Shown here piece by piece: positions 18,578-27,223 of a stretch of 64,000 nt of DNA. This DNA comes from Microtetraspora sp. NBRC 16547 (lineage in GTDB: Bacteria > Actinomycetota > Actinomycetes > Streptosporangiales > Streptosporangiaceae). A program made the position numbers and the translations under genes. Position 1 is the stretch's first letter, and each line of letters starts with the position of its first letter. The stretch spans positions 1 to 64,000 of the forward strand of contig NZ_BSSE01000034.1 of the NCBI RefSeq assembly GCF_030268965.1, written 5' to 3'. A model generated the notes under the pieces. The model saw only the letters and a program-made list of their open reading frames with translations. It had not been told where the DNA came from and searched no databases.

Positions 18578-19234
18578 TCAGCTAGCCGCTCCGCTGGCGC
18601 CGGCCGTCGCGGCGGCGATGGTCACCGTCATGACGGCGGCGTGGATGGAGGCGATCGTCTTCTTCACCGCCGCGCCGGCCCACTCGCCCTCGGCGATCTC
18701 CTTGAACCGCTTCCGGGGGGCGTCGGGGAACGCCTTGCGATCGAGCTTCGCGGCGTGCAGCACGGCGATGAGCACGGCCGTGCGCTCGTCGGGGTCCGCG
18801 CCGCCGAGCACGCTCTCGACCCGCTGCCTGATCTCCCGCTCCGGCGCCGGGTCGAGCTCCGGGTAACGGGTCGAGGGGAAGATGCCGAGGATCCTGGTCT
18901 GCTCCTCGGACAGGACGCCGCGCCCGGCGAGGCGGGACAGCAGGCGGCCGCGGAGCTTCCTGGAGTCGAGCTTGCCGACCCACCACTCGGGCTTGCGTTC
19001 CCTGGCGTCGCCGGCGATCCGGGCGAGGGCCGCGTCCAGCTCCTCGTCTCCCAGCGGGGTCGCGTCCTTCGCCACGACCTTCTTGCCATCCAGGTCGATG
19101 CGGCCGTTCACGGCGAGCTCGGCCAGGATGGCGCCCGCGACCGCGGCGTCCAGCTCGACCGAGCCGATCTGCGGCTTCCCGGTGTCCTCGCGGTAGGCGA
19201 GCAGCAGGACTTCCTCGGCGATTGTCATCGTCAT
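18578..19234 (-). CDS. GPP34 (GOLPH3-like) phosphoprotein
   Basis: About 218 aa. It starts MTMTIAEEVLLLAYRED, the typical N-terminus of bacterial GPP34 proteins, which share the GOLPH3 fold that binds phosphoinositides in eukaryotes. The bacterial function is unknown; many actinomycetes carry several copies, often with wall or development genes. LGIFPSTRYPELDPAPER in the middle is also family-typical. It ends in an Ala-rich hydrophobic tail. Two in-frame ATGs, six bases apart, could start translation. Divergent from tenA with a 63-nt gap. Confidence 0.85.
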   Translation of the reverse strand: MTMTIAEEVLLLAYREDTGKPQIGSVELDAAVAGAILAELAVNGRIDLDGKKVVAKDATPLGDEELDAALARIAGDARERKPEWWVGKLDSRKLRGRLLSRLAGRGVLSEEQTRILGIFPSTRYPELDPAPEREIRQRVESVLGGADPDERTAVLIAVLHAAKLDRKAFPDAPRKRFKEIAEGEWAGAAVKKTIASIHAAVMTVTIAAATAGASGAAS

Positions 19235-19297
19235 GTCTCGACCATATGGCCGAGCGCGGGGACGTGTGGCGCCTGATGTCGGCCACAATGGCCGGTT

Positions 19298-19897
19298 ATG
19301 GGGATTTCTCAGGAACTGCACGCCATCGGCCGTCCGCTGCTGGAGGCCCAGCTCGCGCATCCCACCGTGCGCGGCATCGCGCGGGGTGATCTGCCCGAGG
19401 AGGTCTTCCGCTCGTGGCTGGAGCAGGACTACCTGTACCTGCTGGACTATGTCCGTGTTTTCTCCCGGCTGGCGTGGCAGGCGCCCGACGCCCACCTCGG
19501 AGTGCTGGTCGATCTCGCGTACTCGACCTGGCACGAGGAGCTGGACCTGCACCGGACGCTCTCCGCGGACTTCGGTGCCGACCTGGGTGGGGCCGTGAAG
19601 GGGCCCGCCTGCGTCGCGTACACCACGTTCCTGCTGGAGTCCGCCGCCGACTACGGGAACGGCCTGGCCGCGCTCTACCCCTGCATGTGGGGGTACTCGA
19701 CGCTCGGGCGGATCCTCGCGGAGAACCCGCCCGCCGAGCCGCGCTACAAGGCGTGGGTGGACACCTACGCCGACCCGGGGTTCGCCGCGCTCTCCGACCA
19801 GATCGCCCAGATGATCGACGATGTACGGCCCGACCGCGCCGAGGAGTTCTTCCTTGAGGGGATGCGGCACGAGCTGGCCTTCTGGGACGTGCCGTGA
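19298..19897 (+). CDS. tenA: TenA family aminopyrimidine hydrolase / thiaminase II
   Basis: Helical TenA protein of 199 aa. The expected active-site residues are visible: Asp44 in LEQDYLYL, Cys129 in LYPCMWGYS and Glu187 in FFLEGMRHE. Members with this cysteine hydrolyse aminopyrimidine degradation products of thiamine to hydroxymethylpyrimidine for salvage. The gene stands 1.7 kb from the TPP-riboswitch-controlled permease, consistent with a salvage route, but has no visible riboswitch of its own. ATG at 19298 follows CCGGTT with no Shine-Dalgarno, so the mRNA may be leaderless. Confidence 0.88.
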   Translation: MGISQELHAIGRPLLEAQLAHPTVRGIARGDLPEEVFRSWLEQDYLYLLDYVRVFSRLAWQAPDAHLGVLVDLAYSTWHEELDLHRTLSADFGADLGGAVKGPACVAYTTFLLESAADYGNGLAALYPCMWGYSTLGRILAENPPAEPRYKAWVDTYADPGFAALSDQIAQMIDDVRPDRAEEFFLEGMRHELAFWDVP

Positions 19898-19941
19898 CGT
19901 TTGTCCACAGCCTGTGGACGAGCGGCCGGTAATGTGAGGGC

Positions 19942-20820
19942 ATGCCGGAGCTTCCCGAGGTGGAGGCGCTCGCCGAGTTCCTGCGCGAGCGTGCCGTGGG
20001 CCGCGTGATCGCGGCGGTCGACGTGGTCGCCTTCCAGGCGTTGAAGACCGTGGACCCGCCGATCAGCGCGCTTGGCGGGCTGACCGTGACCGGTGCGACG
20101 CGGCACGGCAAGTTCCTCGACCTCGACTGCGACGGCGTGCACCTCGTCACGCACCTCGCCCGCGGCGGCTGGCTGCGCTGGAGGGAGGACCTCACGGGCG
20201 CGAAGCCGGTCCGCCCGGGCAAGAGCCCCCTCGCGGTCCGGGTGCGGCTCGCGCCGGACGACGACGGCAGAGCTCCCGGCTTCGAGCTCACCGAGGCGGG
20301 CACGCAGAAGCGCCTCGCGGTCTACGTGGTGCGGGATCCGGCCGAGGTCCCCGGGATCGCGAGCCTGGGTCCCGATCCGCTGGCCGCCGATTTCACCGCT
20401 GACGCGCTCGGCGCGATCATGAACGGCAGCCGCACGCAGATCAAAGGGCTGCTCCGGGACCAGAAAGTGATCGCGGGGATCGGCAACGCCTACTCCGACG
20501 AGGTGCTGCACGTCGCCCGCATGTCCCCGTTCAAGATCGCCGGCACGCTGACGGAGGCGCAGGTCGCCGAGCTGTACGAGGCGATCGTCACGACGCTCCG
20601 CGACGCCGTCGGGCGGGCTCGGGGGCTGGCCGCCAAGGACCTCAAGGCGGAGAAGAAGTCCGGCCTGCGCGTGCACGGCCGCACCGGCGAGAAGTGTGAG
20701 GTGTGCGGCGACACGATCAGAGAGGTGTCGTTCGCCGACTCCTCCCTGCAGTACTGCCCCACCTGCCAGACCGGCGGCAAGCCGCTCGCCGACCGCCGCC
20801 TCTCCAAGCTGCTGAAATAG
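19942..20820 (+). CDS. Fpg/Nei family DNA glycosylase
   Basis: Base-excision-repair glycosylase/AP lyase for oxidised bases. The N-terminus MPELPEVEALAEFL contains catalytic Pro2 and Glu3. The helix-two-turn-helix region KGLLRDQKVIAGIGNAYSDE and a C-terminal zinc finger (CEVCG ... CPTC) are intact. At 292 aa it has the expected length. The interior sequence and divergence from canonical MutM suggest one of the actinobacterial Fpg/Nei paralogues, so I leave the symbol blank. ATG at 19942 is preceded by GAGGG at 3 nt and by TAATGT, so either a short-leader or leaderless start is possible. Confidence 0.92.
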   Translation: MPELPEVEALAEFLRERAVGRVIAAVDVVAFQALKTVDPPISALGGLTVTGATRHGKFLDLDCDGVHLVTHLARGGWLRWREDLTGAKPVRPGKSPLAVRVRLAPDDDGRAPGFELTEAGTQKRLAVYVVRDPAEVPGIASLGPDPLAADFTADALGAIMNGSRTQIKGLLRDQKVIAGIGNAYSDEVLHVARMSPFKIAGTLTEAQVAELYEAIVTTLRDAVGRARGLAAKDLKAEKKSGLRVHGRTGEKCEVCGDTIREVSFADSSLQYCPTCQTGGKPLADRRLSKLLK

Positions 20821-20954
20821 CCGGCCCACCAGTCAATCCGGCGCGGGCACGGACCCCTGGCGCCGCGCCGGGACGAGAGCTCCGGATTTTCGCCGGGAGC
20901 TCCCGGATGGCCGACCATGCCCCTCGATGACCTGCGGCTGGGAGAATGGACGGT

Positions 20955-21278
20955 ATGACGTTCCCTGAGATCGACGTGAAATCCCTGCCGGACGGTGCTT
21001 ACCTGCTCGACGTCCGCGAACTGGACGAATGGCGCGCCGGGCATGCGCCCGACGCGTTTCACATCCCCCTTGGCGAGCTGCAGGGCCGGGTCGGTGAGCT
21101 CCCGCTGGACCGCCCGGTCTACGTGGTCTGCCGGGTCGGCGGCCGGTCCGCGCACGCCGCCGCCTGGCTGAACCACATCGGACGCGAGGCGATCAACGTG
21201 GACGGTGGCATGCAGTCCTGGGCCGCCGCCGGTCTGCCCATGGTGAGCGAGAGCGACCAGCCGCCGTACGTCGCCTGA
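20955..21278 (+). CDS. Rhodanese-like domain protein
   Basis: A stand-alone single rhodanese domain of about 107 aa. It has LLDVRELDEW near the N-terminus and the active-site loop VVCRVGGRS with the sulfur-accepting Cys. This loop size is typical of small cytoplasmic sulfurtransferases that pass sulfane sulfur in cofactor or tRNA thiolation. A link to the thiamine genes nearby is possible but not shown. Starts at 20955 and 20946 are both in frame; the later ATG leaves room for the GGGAGA sequence upstream. Confidence 0.85.
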   Translation: MTFPEIDVKSLPDGAYLLDVRELDEWRAGHAPDAFHIPLGELQGRVGELPLDRPVYVVCRVGGRSAHAAAWLNHIGREAINVDGGMQSWAAAGLPMVSESDQPPYVA

Positions 21279-21280
21279 GG

Positions 21281-21446
21281 GCTGTGTCCATTGGCGCTCG
21301 CTGCGCTCGCGCGGGCTCGGGGCGCACTGGAGGCGGCTCGTGCCCTCCTCGCTCGGGACTCGTTCCTCGCCCGCTCGCTTGTCGGTTACTTCCCCGCCGC
21401 GCCCCTCGCTGTGTCGATTGGCGCTCGCTGCGCTCGCGCGGGCTCG
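21281..21446. repeat. 39-bp direct repeat pair (21281-21319 and 21408-21446)
   Basis: Two copies, 127 bp apart start to start, differ at one position (C or G at copy position 9). Both begin GCTGTGTC and contain ATTGGCGCTCGCTGCGCTCG followed by CGCGGGCTCG. They fill most of the gap between the rhodanese stop and the TPP riboswitch. The internal GCTCGCTGCGCTCGC can self-pair partly. Origin unknown. Confidence 0.75.
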
Positions 21447-21498
21447 CTTGGTTGGACATTTCGTCCACTGATGTCATAATCCGGGGCGATAACTCGAT

Positions 21499-21598
21499 AC
21501 CGCGGGAGCTCGGGCGTGACCGGGCTGAGAGGGCGGCTCCTCTGTGAGGCGTGCCGCCGACCGCATGAACCTGTCCGGATAATGCCGGCGTAGGGAGC
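21499..21598 (+). promoter_or_regulatory. TPP (THI-box) riboswitch
   Basis: All conserved elements are present in order: CGGGAGCTCGG (from 21502), GGGCTGAGAGGG (CTGAGA at 21525-21530), GAACCTG (21567-21573), CCGGATAATGCCGGCG (21575-21590) and TAGGGA (21591-21596). The terminal AGGGAG (21592-21597) belongs to the closing stem and is also the Shine-Dalgarno, 6 nt before the ATG at 21604. Thiamine pyrophosphate binding should therefore close the stem and hide the ribosome-binding site, giving translational control. Confidence 0.96.
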
Positions 21599-21603
21599 GT
21601 GCG

Positions 21604-22950
21604 ATGACGTCTGCCGTCTTCGATGTGGAAGCCCCCCTCACCCTGGAGGAGGAGGCGCCGAAAACCCTCGGGGTCCTCGACCAGGGCGCCTTCTGGGCCA
21701 ACCTCGGTGTCAGTCTCCTCGGTTTCTCCGGGGCGCTGTTCCTGCTCGATCCGCTGGGCGGCAAGCCGCTCACGTTCACCGGCGCGATCGTCGCGGCCGT
21801 CGTCGGCAGCCTGATCGGCACCGCGATGGTCGGCCTCGCCGCCATTCCGGGCGCGCGGACCGGACAGCCCGCGATGGTGCTGCTCAGAGGGCTTTTCGGG
21901 GCGAGACTGTCGTATGCGCCGACCGTGCTCAACATCATCCAGCTGCTGGGATGGGGGGCCTTCGAGCTCTGGGTCATCGCCACCGGGGCTCAGGCGATCT
22001 TCGGTTCGGCCGTGCCGTACGCGGTGTGGGTGATCGCGGCCGGGCTGCTGACCATCGCGCTGACGATCCGGCCGCTGGGCGCGCTCCGGCTGCTCAGGCG
22101 GTACGTCACGATCGGTGTGATCATCTCGATGGTGTGGCTGTCGGTCGCCCTGTTCAGCAGGGGGCCGTCGCTGGGCGCGGGGTCGTGGGACTCCTTCGCG
22201 CCGGCCGTCGACTACGTGATCGCGCTGTCGGTCTCCTGGGTGCCGCTCGCGGCCGACTACGCGCGGCACTCGCGGTCGAGCGGCGGCGCCTTCGCGGGCG
22301 TCGTGGGCGGCTACACCATCGCGCAGGTGGCCTGCCTGGCCCTCGGCATCGCGGCGCTCGCGCTGGTCGGGAACGACGCCGACAAGGTCTGGGAGCCGTT
22401 CGTCGCCGCGCCCCTCGGCGCCTTCTTCTTCGGCGTCCTGGTGCTGCGCGAAGTGGACCAGTCGTTCGCCAACGTCTACTCGACCTCGATCTCGATCCAG
22501 AACTTCGCGCCGCGGGTGGACCGGCGGATCATCTCGGTGGCGATCGGCGTGCTCACCATCGCCATCGCGCTCTTCGCCGACGTGAACTCCTACGGCGCGT
22601 TCCTCAGCGTCATCGGCGCGGTGTTCGTTCCGATGTTCGCCGTTCTCGCGGTGGACTACTTCCTGCTCGGCGGTGCGGCCAGGTGGAACACGGCGGAGAA
22701 CGCGCCGGTGCGCTGGCTGACGGTGCCGCCGTGGATCCTCGGCTTCGCCGCGTACTGGGTCGTCACGGTGACCCCGACGGTCGGCTGGTGGGACGGCGCC
22801 TGGGCGCGGGTCCGCGACGCGATCGGGTTCGCGCACCAGCCGTGGATGAACGCCGCGCTCGCCGCCTTCGTGGTGTCGGCCCTGGCGATGCTCGCGGCCG
22901 GTTCCCTCGCCCGCCTGTCCGGCCCCCGGTCCGTACGGCGCGGCGGGTGA
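21604..22950 (+). CDS. cytX: NCS1 permease, probably hydroxymethylpyrimidine transporter CytX
   Basis: A 448-residue membrane protein of the purine/cytosine permease (NCS1) family with about twelve hydrophobic segments. LLDPLGGKPLTFTGAIVA, LLRGLFGARLSYAPTVLN and WVPLAADYARHS are family-like segments. The substrate is inferred from the TPP riboswitch in its leader: NCS1 proteins under THI boxes are CytX-type importers of the thiamine pyrimidine moiety. TenA nearby could supply or use the same pyrimidine. The Shine-Dalgarno lies inside the riboswitch. A strong terminator follows 7 nt after the stop, so it is monocistronic. Confidence 0.88.
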   Translation: MTSAVFDVEAPLTLEEEAPKTLGVLDQGAFWANLGVSLLGFSGALFLLDPLGGKPLTFTGAIVAAVVGSLIGTAMVGLAAIPGARTGQPAMVLLRGLFGARLSYAPTVLNIIQLLGWGAFELWVIATGAQAIFGSAVPYAVWVIAAGLLTIALTIRPLGALRLLRRYVTIGVIISMVWLSVALFSRGPSLGAGSWDSFAPAVDYVIALSVSWVPLAADYARHSRSSGGAFAGVVGGYTIAQVACLALGIAALALVGNDADKVWEPFVAAPLGAFFFGVLVLREVDQSFANVYSTSISIQNFAPRVDRRIISVAIGVLTIAIALFADVNSYGAFLSVIGAVFVPMFAVLAVDYFLLGGAARWNTAENAPVRWLTVPPWILGFAAYWVVTVTPTVGWWDGAWARVRDAIGFAHQPWMNAALAAFVVSALAMLAAGSLARLSGPRSVRRGG

Positions 22951-22956
22951 GAGCCC

Positions 22957-22993
22957 GCCGGGGTTCCGGGCGTCACGCGCCCGGAACCCCGGC
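22957..22993 (+). terminator. Terminator hairpin after the NCS1 permease
   Basis: A 16-bp near-perfect stem (GCCGGGGTTCCGGGCG pairing with CGCCCGGAACCCCGGC) around a short loop, 7 nt beyond the stop codon. Confidence 0.85.
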
Positions 22994-23018
22994 CCGGATG
23001 GGTCACGTCCCCAGGTTC

Positions 23019-23104
23019 GTGTCTGACTGACAAATCAAGCCCTGCCGCGCACGGCCCTGATGGCGCCTCGCCGTGTTGTCGAGGGCGGCACTTGTCAGCG
23101 ACAC
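23019..23104. mobile_element. Short MITE-like palindromic element, copy 1
   Basis: Terminal inverted repeats (GTGTCTGACTGACAA at 23019 and CTTGTCAGCGACAC ending 23104) enclose a core, GATGGCGCCTCGCCGTGTTG, that is shared with the larger elements at 39.8 and 63.9 kb. There is no coding capacity. It lies between convergent gene ends, immediately downstream of the lipase-like gene stop. Confidence 0.6.
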
Positions 23105-23111
23105 TGCCTGG

Positions 23112-24410
23112 CTAGTCGCCGAACTCGTTCTGCACTCCTGGCGGGGTGAGTGCCGAGAGGTAGTGGTGCGGCAGGTGGTCGTCGATCGAGTGAACCGCGG
23201 GGAGCGACCGGGCCACGGGGAACACGCGCGCGACGAACGCCGGCGCGGACATCGGCATCCCCAGCAGGTACGGCACCTGCCCGGCCGGGTGCCCGCCGGT
23301 CCTCAACTCGCCGGTGCGGCCCGGCAGGTGGGCCTCGGACCGGCCGAGCACGTCAGAGATCACGTTGCGGATGTGCGGAATCTCATAACGGTACTCCCGG
23401 CCGAAGTGCCGGAAGGAGCCGGAGGCCGCGGGCGGGAGGTGCGGAACGACGTCCCGGTCGTAGATGTAGCGGATGACGTTCTGGCGGAGGAACTCGTCGT
23501 GGTCGCACGCCTCGGCGAACCTCGGGTCGCCGATCATCGGCTGGCCGTACGTGTAGACGGCCTTCAACCTGTCGCCGAGCGCCTCGCGGTACTTCCGCTC
23601 GCGCCGGATCATCACGCCCATGAGCGCGGCCATCGCGCCGCCGTGGCCGTGTCCGGTGATGTAGAGAGCCTCGAGCCGGCCGTCGACGCGCCCGAGGTCG
23701 AGACCGGGTGAGCCGTTCGGCATCGACGTGCGGACAGAGTGGCGGTCGGAGGCGTGCCGGAGGGCGTTCATGACCTCGTATCTGGTCGCCCGCACGTTGC
23801 GGTAGACGCCCGCGTGCACGGTGGCCGACGGATGGCAGGCCCGGTACGCGATCCGCTCGGGGGCGCGGTCGACGTCGCCCATCCGGTGGACGAAGTCGTG
23901 CGGTTCCGCCCCCCGGTAACAGAGGATGCCGACCCTCCCGCTTTTGCTCTGTATGAGGAACGCGGTCGAGTGAAGCATCATCGCGTCGGCGGATGCCTGG
24001 ATCATGCGGCATTGATTGTCCTGGAGGCCCATTCTCGCCATGATCATCGAGACCGTTTCCGGTCCGGAATAGGCGTAGGCGGCGCACGTCGCCATGACGT
24101 GCGCGATTTCCGGATCCGGATGCTCGACGGCGTTGAGGAGCCGTTGTTCCAGGTCCTTGTATACGGGGAATCCCGAGGTCTCCTGGGGGCCGTAGGGACG
24201 GAGCTCCTCGTAGGTCGGCGCCTTCGCGTCCCGCGTCCACAGGCCGCCGATCTCCAGCGTGTCGCGCAGCCGCATCTCCCATTCCAGGGAGCGGAACTCG
24301 CTCGGGGTCCTGGTCGCGGCGGGTACCTTCGCGGCGCCTGCCTGCTCGGTGGTGGAGGAAACCGACTTGTCCGCCTGGCGGGTATTCCGCGCGGTGTCCA
24401 CATTCGCCAT
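23112..24410 (-). CDS. Lipase class 3-like alpha/beta hydrolase lacking the serine nucleophile
   Basis: About 432 aa with a lipase-3-type fold: an N-terminal helical region, then LYITGHGHGGAMAALMG at the nucleophile elbow, TYGQPMIGDPRFA, YDRDVVPHLPP with the usual acid, and SIDDHLPHHY with the likely His. The elbow should read GHSxGG; here it is GHGHGG (codons GGA CAC GGC CAC GGC GGC), so the Ser position is Gly while Asp and His remain. It is probably not a serine hydrolase and may be a binding protein. No signal peptide is seen. ATG at 24410 has GGAAGG 8 nt upstream; GTG at 24419 would start on top of it. Confidence 0.7.
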   Translation of the reverse strand: MANVDTARNTRQADKSVSSTTEQAGAAKVPAATRTPSEFRSLEWEMRLRDTLEIGGLWTRDAKAPTYEELRPYGPQETSGFPVYKDLEQRLLNAVEHPDPEIAHVMATCAAYAYSGPETVSMIMARMGLQDNQCRMIQASADAMMLHSTAFLIQSKSGRVGILCYRGAEPHDFVHRMGDVDRAPERIAYRACHPSATVHAGVYRNVRATRYEVMNALRHASDRHSVRTSMPNGSPGLDLGRVDGRLEALYITGHGHGGAMAALMGVMIRRERKYREALGDRLKAVYTYGQPMIGDPRFAEACDHDEFLRQNVIRYIYDRDVVPHLPPAASGSFRHFGREYRYEIPHIRNVISDVLGRSEAHLPGRTGELRTGGHPAGQVPYLLGMPMSAPAFVARVFPVARSLPAVHSIDDHLPHHYLSALTPPGVQNEFGD

Positions 24411-24597
24411 GCCGTACACCTTCCGGTCTTCCGGTCACGTGATCAGGCGGTTGTTTCGACCATTTCCCGGGTGCCATGAAAAACCGGGGCGGCTTGTGCC
24501 GTCCCGCGTCGAGCGCACCCGTGGGTCCCGCCTGCTCGTTACGATTTCCATGACATAGCGGTACAAATCTCTCCGACTCGCAAACTCATTTCCAGCG

Positions 24598-25161
24598 TCA
24601 GCCGAGAGCGCCTTCCAGGCGGAGCAGATTCTCCTTCGCCGCCGGTCCTCCGGCGTACCCGCCGAGGACGCTCGGCCCCTCGACGGCGCGGTGACAGGGG
24701 ACGAGGAGGCATACCGGGTTGGCGGCGAGGGCGTTGGCGACGGCGCGGAGCGCCTGCGGCCGCCCGATCCGCTCCGCGATGTCCCGATAAGTCGTGACCT
24801 GCCCGTACGGCACGGCGGTCATCATCTGGACGACGGTCCGCGCGAACGCGGAGACGAGCTGGAAGTCGACGGGTGAGGAGAAGGTCCGCAACCGGCCCTC
24901 GAAATACGCGTCGAGCTCCCTGCGCACCGGATCGAGACGGCGCGGGTCGGGGCCGATGAACGAGCCGATGTTCCGGTGGATGCGGGCGAAGACGGCGTGC
25001 TCGTCCTCGTAGCTGCACGCCACCACGCCGCGCGCGGTGACGGCGAGCACGAGGCGGCCCACCGGGCTGTCGACGGTGCCGAAGGCGATCTCGGGCGGAG
25101 ACTGCCCCACGTACCCCCGCGCGGTCACCCGCAGCAGGGCTTCGAGGTCCGCTGCGGACAT
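24598..25161 (-). CDS. ogt: Methylated-DNA-[protein]-cysteine S-methyltransferase
   Basis: Suicide repair enzyme that removes O6-alkyl groups from guanine. The C-terminal domain shows YGQVTTYRDIAERIGRPQA, the helix-turn-helix RAVANALAANP, the active site LVPCHRAVE and the terminal GGYAGG...KENLLRLEG. About 187 aa, including an N-terminal domain as in Ogt. The ATG at 25161 follows AGGGGAAG; a TTG 48 nt upstream would add residues with no family match. It is divergent from the histidine kinase with an 88-nt gap. Confidence 0.93.
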   Translation of the reverse strand: MSAADLEALLRVTARGYVGQSPPEIAFGTVDSPVGRLVLAVTARGVVACSYEDEHAVFARIHRNIGSFIGPDPRRLDPVRRELDAYFEGRLRTFSSPVDFQLVSAFARTVVQMMTAVPYGQVTTYRDIAERIGRPQALRAVANALAANPVCLLVPCHRAVEGPSVLGGYAGGPAAKENLLRLEGALG

Positions 25162-25249
25162 GCGCCCCACTTCCCCTCTCAGTGCCTGAGCGAAGCGTAT
25201 CGGATGCAAAACCTCAAGATCAGAGGGGGAAAGGAGGCACCATGGGGGA

Positions 25250-27127
25250 GTGGGTGACGACAGGAGCGACTACGAGGACGGCATAGCTCGCGCCGCGGTC
25301 GCAAGTTCCCCCGACGCCATCGTGGCCCTCGACCGTGACCTCTCCGTCCTCGGGTGGAACCCCGCGGCGGAGCGGCTGTTCGGGTGGTCGGCGAAGCAGC
25401 TCATGGGCAGGCGAGCCCCGATCGTGCCGGCCGAGCTGATGGCCGAGCACAACGCCGTCATGGAACGCGTCCGCACCGGCGGCCAGGTGTCGCTGCGGAC
25501 CAGACGCTTCCACCGCGACGGCCGCCTCCTGGAGGTCCGTGTCGACACCAACGCCCTGCGGACCGACACGGGGACCCTGCTCGGCTACGTCAGCGTCTAC
25601 CACCTCGCGGACGACGACGAGGTCGCGCGCGCGGCGCGGCGGGCCCGGCTGGTCCGGCGGCTGACCGACGTCGTCGGCGACATCAACGCAGAGCTGGACC
25701 TGCCCATCGTGCTCGACCGGATCGCGGGCAGCCTCACCGAGCTCACCGGCGCGGACGCGGGCGGCTTCGTGCAGATCGAAGGCGAGCGGCTGCGGCTCGT
25801 CAGCGGGCACCATCTCCCGTCCGACATGCGCGGGACCACCGCCGACCTGCACACGAGCCTCGTCGGCAAGCTGCTGCGCACGGGCAAGACGGTGCTGCTG
25901 GAGGAGACCAGCCCGGACGGCCTGCACGACCTCGTCTGGGCCCGGCTCCCCGGGCTGCACACCGTCGCCGTCGGCGTCGCCGCGGTCAAAGGACGCCCGT
26001 ACGGAGCGCTGTACGCCCTGTTCGCCAAGGGCAAGGCCGGGCATGTCGAGCTGGAGCTGCTGGAGCTGCTGGCGGGCCACGCCGGCATCGCGGTCGGCAA
26101 CGCGGTGGCCTACCAGGAGGCGGTACGGCAGCGCGCCCACGAGCGGGCGGTCTTCGACGCCAGCGCGGACGGCATCGGCGTGCTCGACGAGGCGGGCCGG
26201 GTGAGCCAGTGGAACCCGGCGGCGGCCGAGCTGACCGGCTTCCCCGCCGAGCGCGTGATCGGCGGGCCGCCGCCCTTCCCCCTGCCGGACCCCGGCGAGA
26301 AGCTCACCATCAGGCTCGAATCCGGTCGCTGGTTGGACGTGTTGTGCGCGGCGATCCCCGAGACGGGCGAGGTCGTGGTCGACTTCCGCGACGTGACCAG
26401 GGCGAAGGAGCTGGAGGAGGCCAAGGACCTGTTCCTCGCCACCACCAGCCACGAGCTGCGCACGCCGATCACCATCGTGCAGGGCTTCGCGAGCACCCTG
26501 GACGCCCGCTGGGACGACCTGTCCGACGCGGAGCGCCGCTCCGCCGTCCACACCATCGCGGAACGCGCCAGGATGCTGGGCCGGCTCGTGGAGCATCTGC
26601 TCCTCGGCGCCCACGCCGGCGCCGACGAGCTGCGGATCAGGATCGAGACGTTCGACCTGGCCGAGCGGGTCCGCGCCGCCACCCTCGGCCTGCCCGTGCT
26701 GTCCGACCGGCACCGGATCGAGGTGCGGATCCCCGACGACCTGCCCAAGGTCCACGGCGACTCCCTGGCCACCGACATCCTTCTCGGGCAGCTCCTGGAG
26801 AACGCGTTCAAATACTCCCCCGACGGCGGTCTGATCCGGGTCGAGGCGTGGGCGGTGGGCGACCAGGTCGGCCTCGTGGTCGACGATGAGGGGATCGGCA
26901 TCGCGGCCGCCGACCGGGAACGGATCTTCGAGCGGTTCGTGCAGGCCGACAGCGGCAACCGCCGCAGGTTCGGCGGAGTGGGGCTCGGGCTCTACATCGT
27001 GCGCAGCCTGGCCCGCGCGCAGGGTGGCGACGTGACCGCCCATTCCCGCCCGGGAGGCGGCACCCGGATGCGCTTCGTCCTGAAGAGGGTGACCGGCGTG
27101 TGCGGCAGTGAGCACGGCATGATCTGA
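25250..27127 (+). CDS. PAS-GAF-PAS sensor histidine kinase
   Basis: A cytoplasmic hybrid-input histidine kinase of 625 aa. Order: PAS (~15-110, LGWNPAAERLFGW), GAF (~135-290), second PAS (~295-385, SQWNPAAAELTGF), HisKA with phospho-acceptor His in TTSHELRTPI (~400), and HATPase with LLENAFKYS, DDEGIGI and GVGLGLYIVRSLA. No membrane segment is present, so the signal is probably intracellular (redox, gas or small ligand). The response regulator at 27.9 kb may be its partner, though two short genes intervene. GTG at 25250 is set by the frame; GGGGGA directly precedes it, and the AAAGGAGG further upstream serves an ATG in another frame that soon stops. Confidence 0.88.
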   Translation: MGDDRSDYEDGIARAAVASSPDAIVALDRDLSVLGWNPAAERLFGWSAKQLMGRRAPIVPAELMAEHNAVMERVRTGGQVSLRTRRFHRDGRLLEVRVDTNALRTDTGTLLGYVSVYHLADDDEVARAARRARLVRRLTDVVGDINAELDLPIVLDRIAGSLTELTGADAGGFVQIEGERLRLVSGHHLPSDMRGTTADLHTSLVGKLLRTGKTVLLEETSPDGLHDLVWARLPGLHTVAVGVAAVKGRPYGALYALFAKGKAGHVELELLELLAGHAGIAVGNAVAYQEAVRQRAHERAVFDASADGIGVLDEAGRVSQWNPAAAELTGFPAERVIGGPPPFPLPDPGEKLTIRLESGRWLDVLCAAIPETGEVVVDFRDVTRAKELEEAKDLFLATTSHELRTPITIVQGFASTLDARWDDLSDAERRSAVHTIAERARMLGRLVEHLLLGAHAGADELRIRIETFDLAERVRAATLGLPVLSDRHRIEVRIPDDLPKVHGDSLATDILLGQLLENAFKYSPDGGLIRVEAWAVGDQVGLVVDDEGIGIAAADRERIFERFVQADSGNRRRFGGVGLGLYIVRSLARAQGGDVTAHSRPGGGTRMRFVLKRVTGVCGSEHGMI

Positions 27128-27223
27128 TGTGCGCAAGCCGTAATCATGACGCGGTTTCTTGGGCCCCCGAATGGGGCATTTCGGTCCTACTGGGGTGTGT
27201 TGTCTCCTCGGGGGAGGGGGAAG

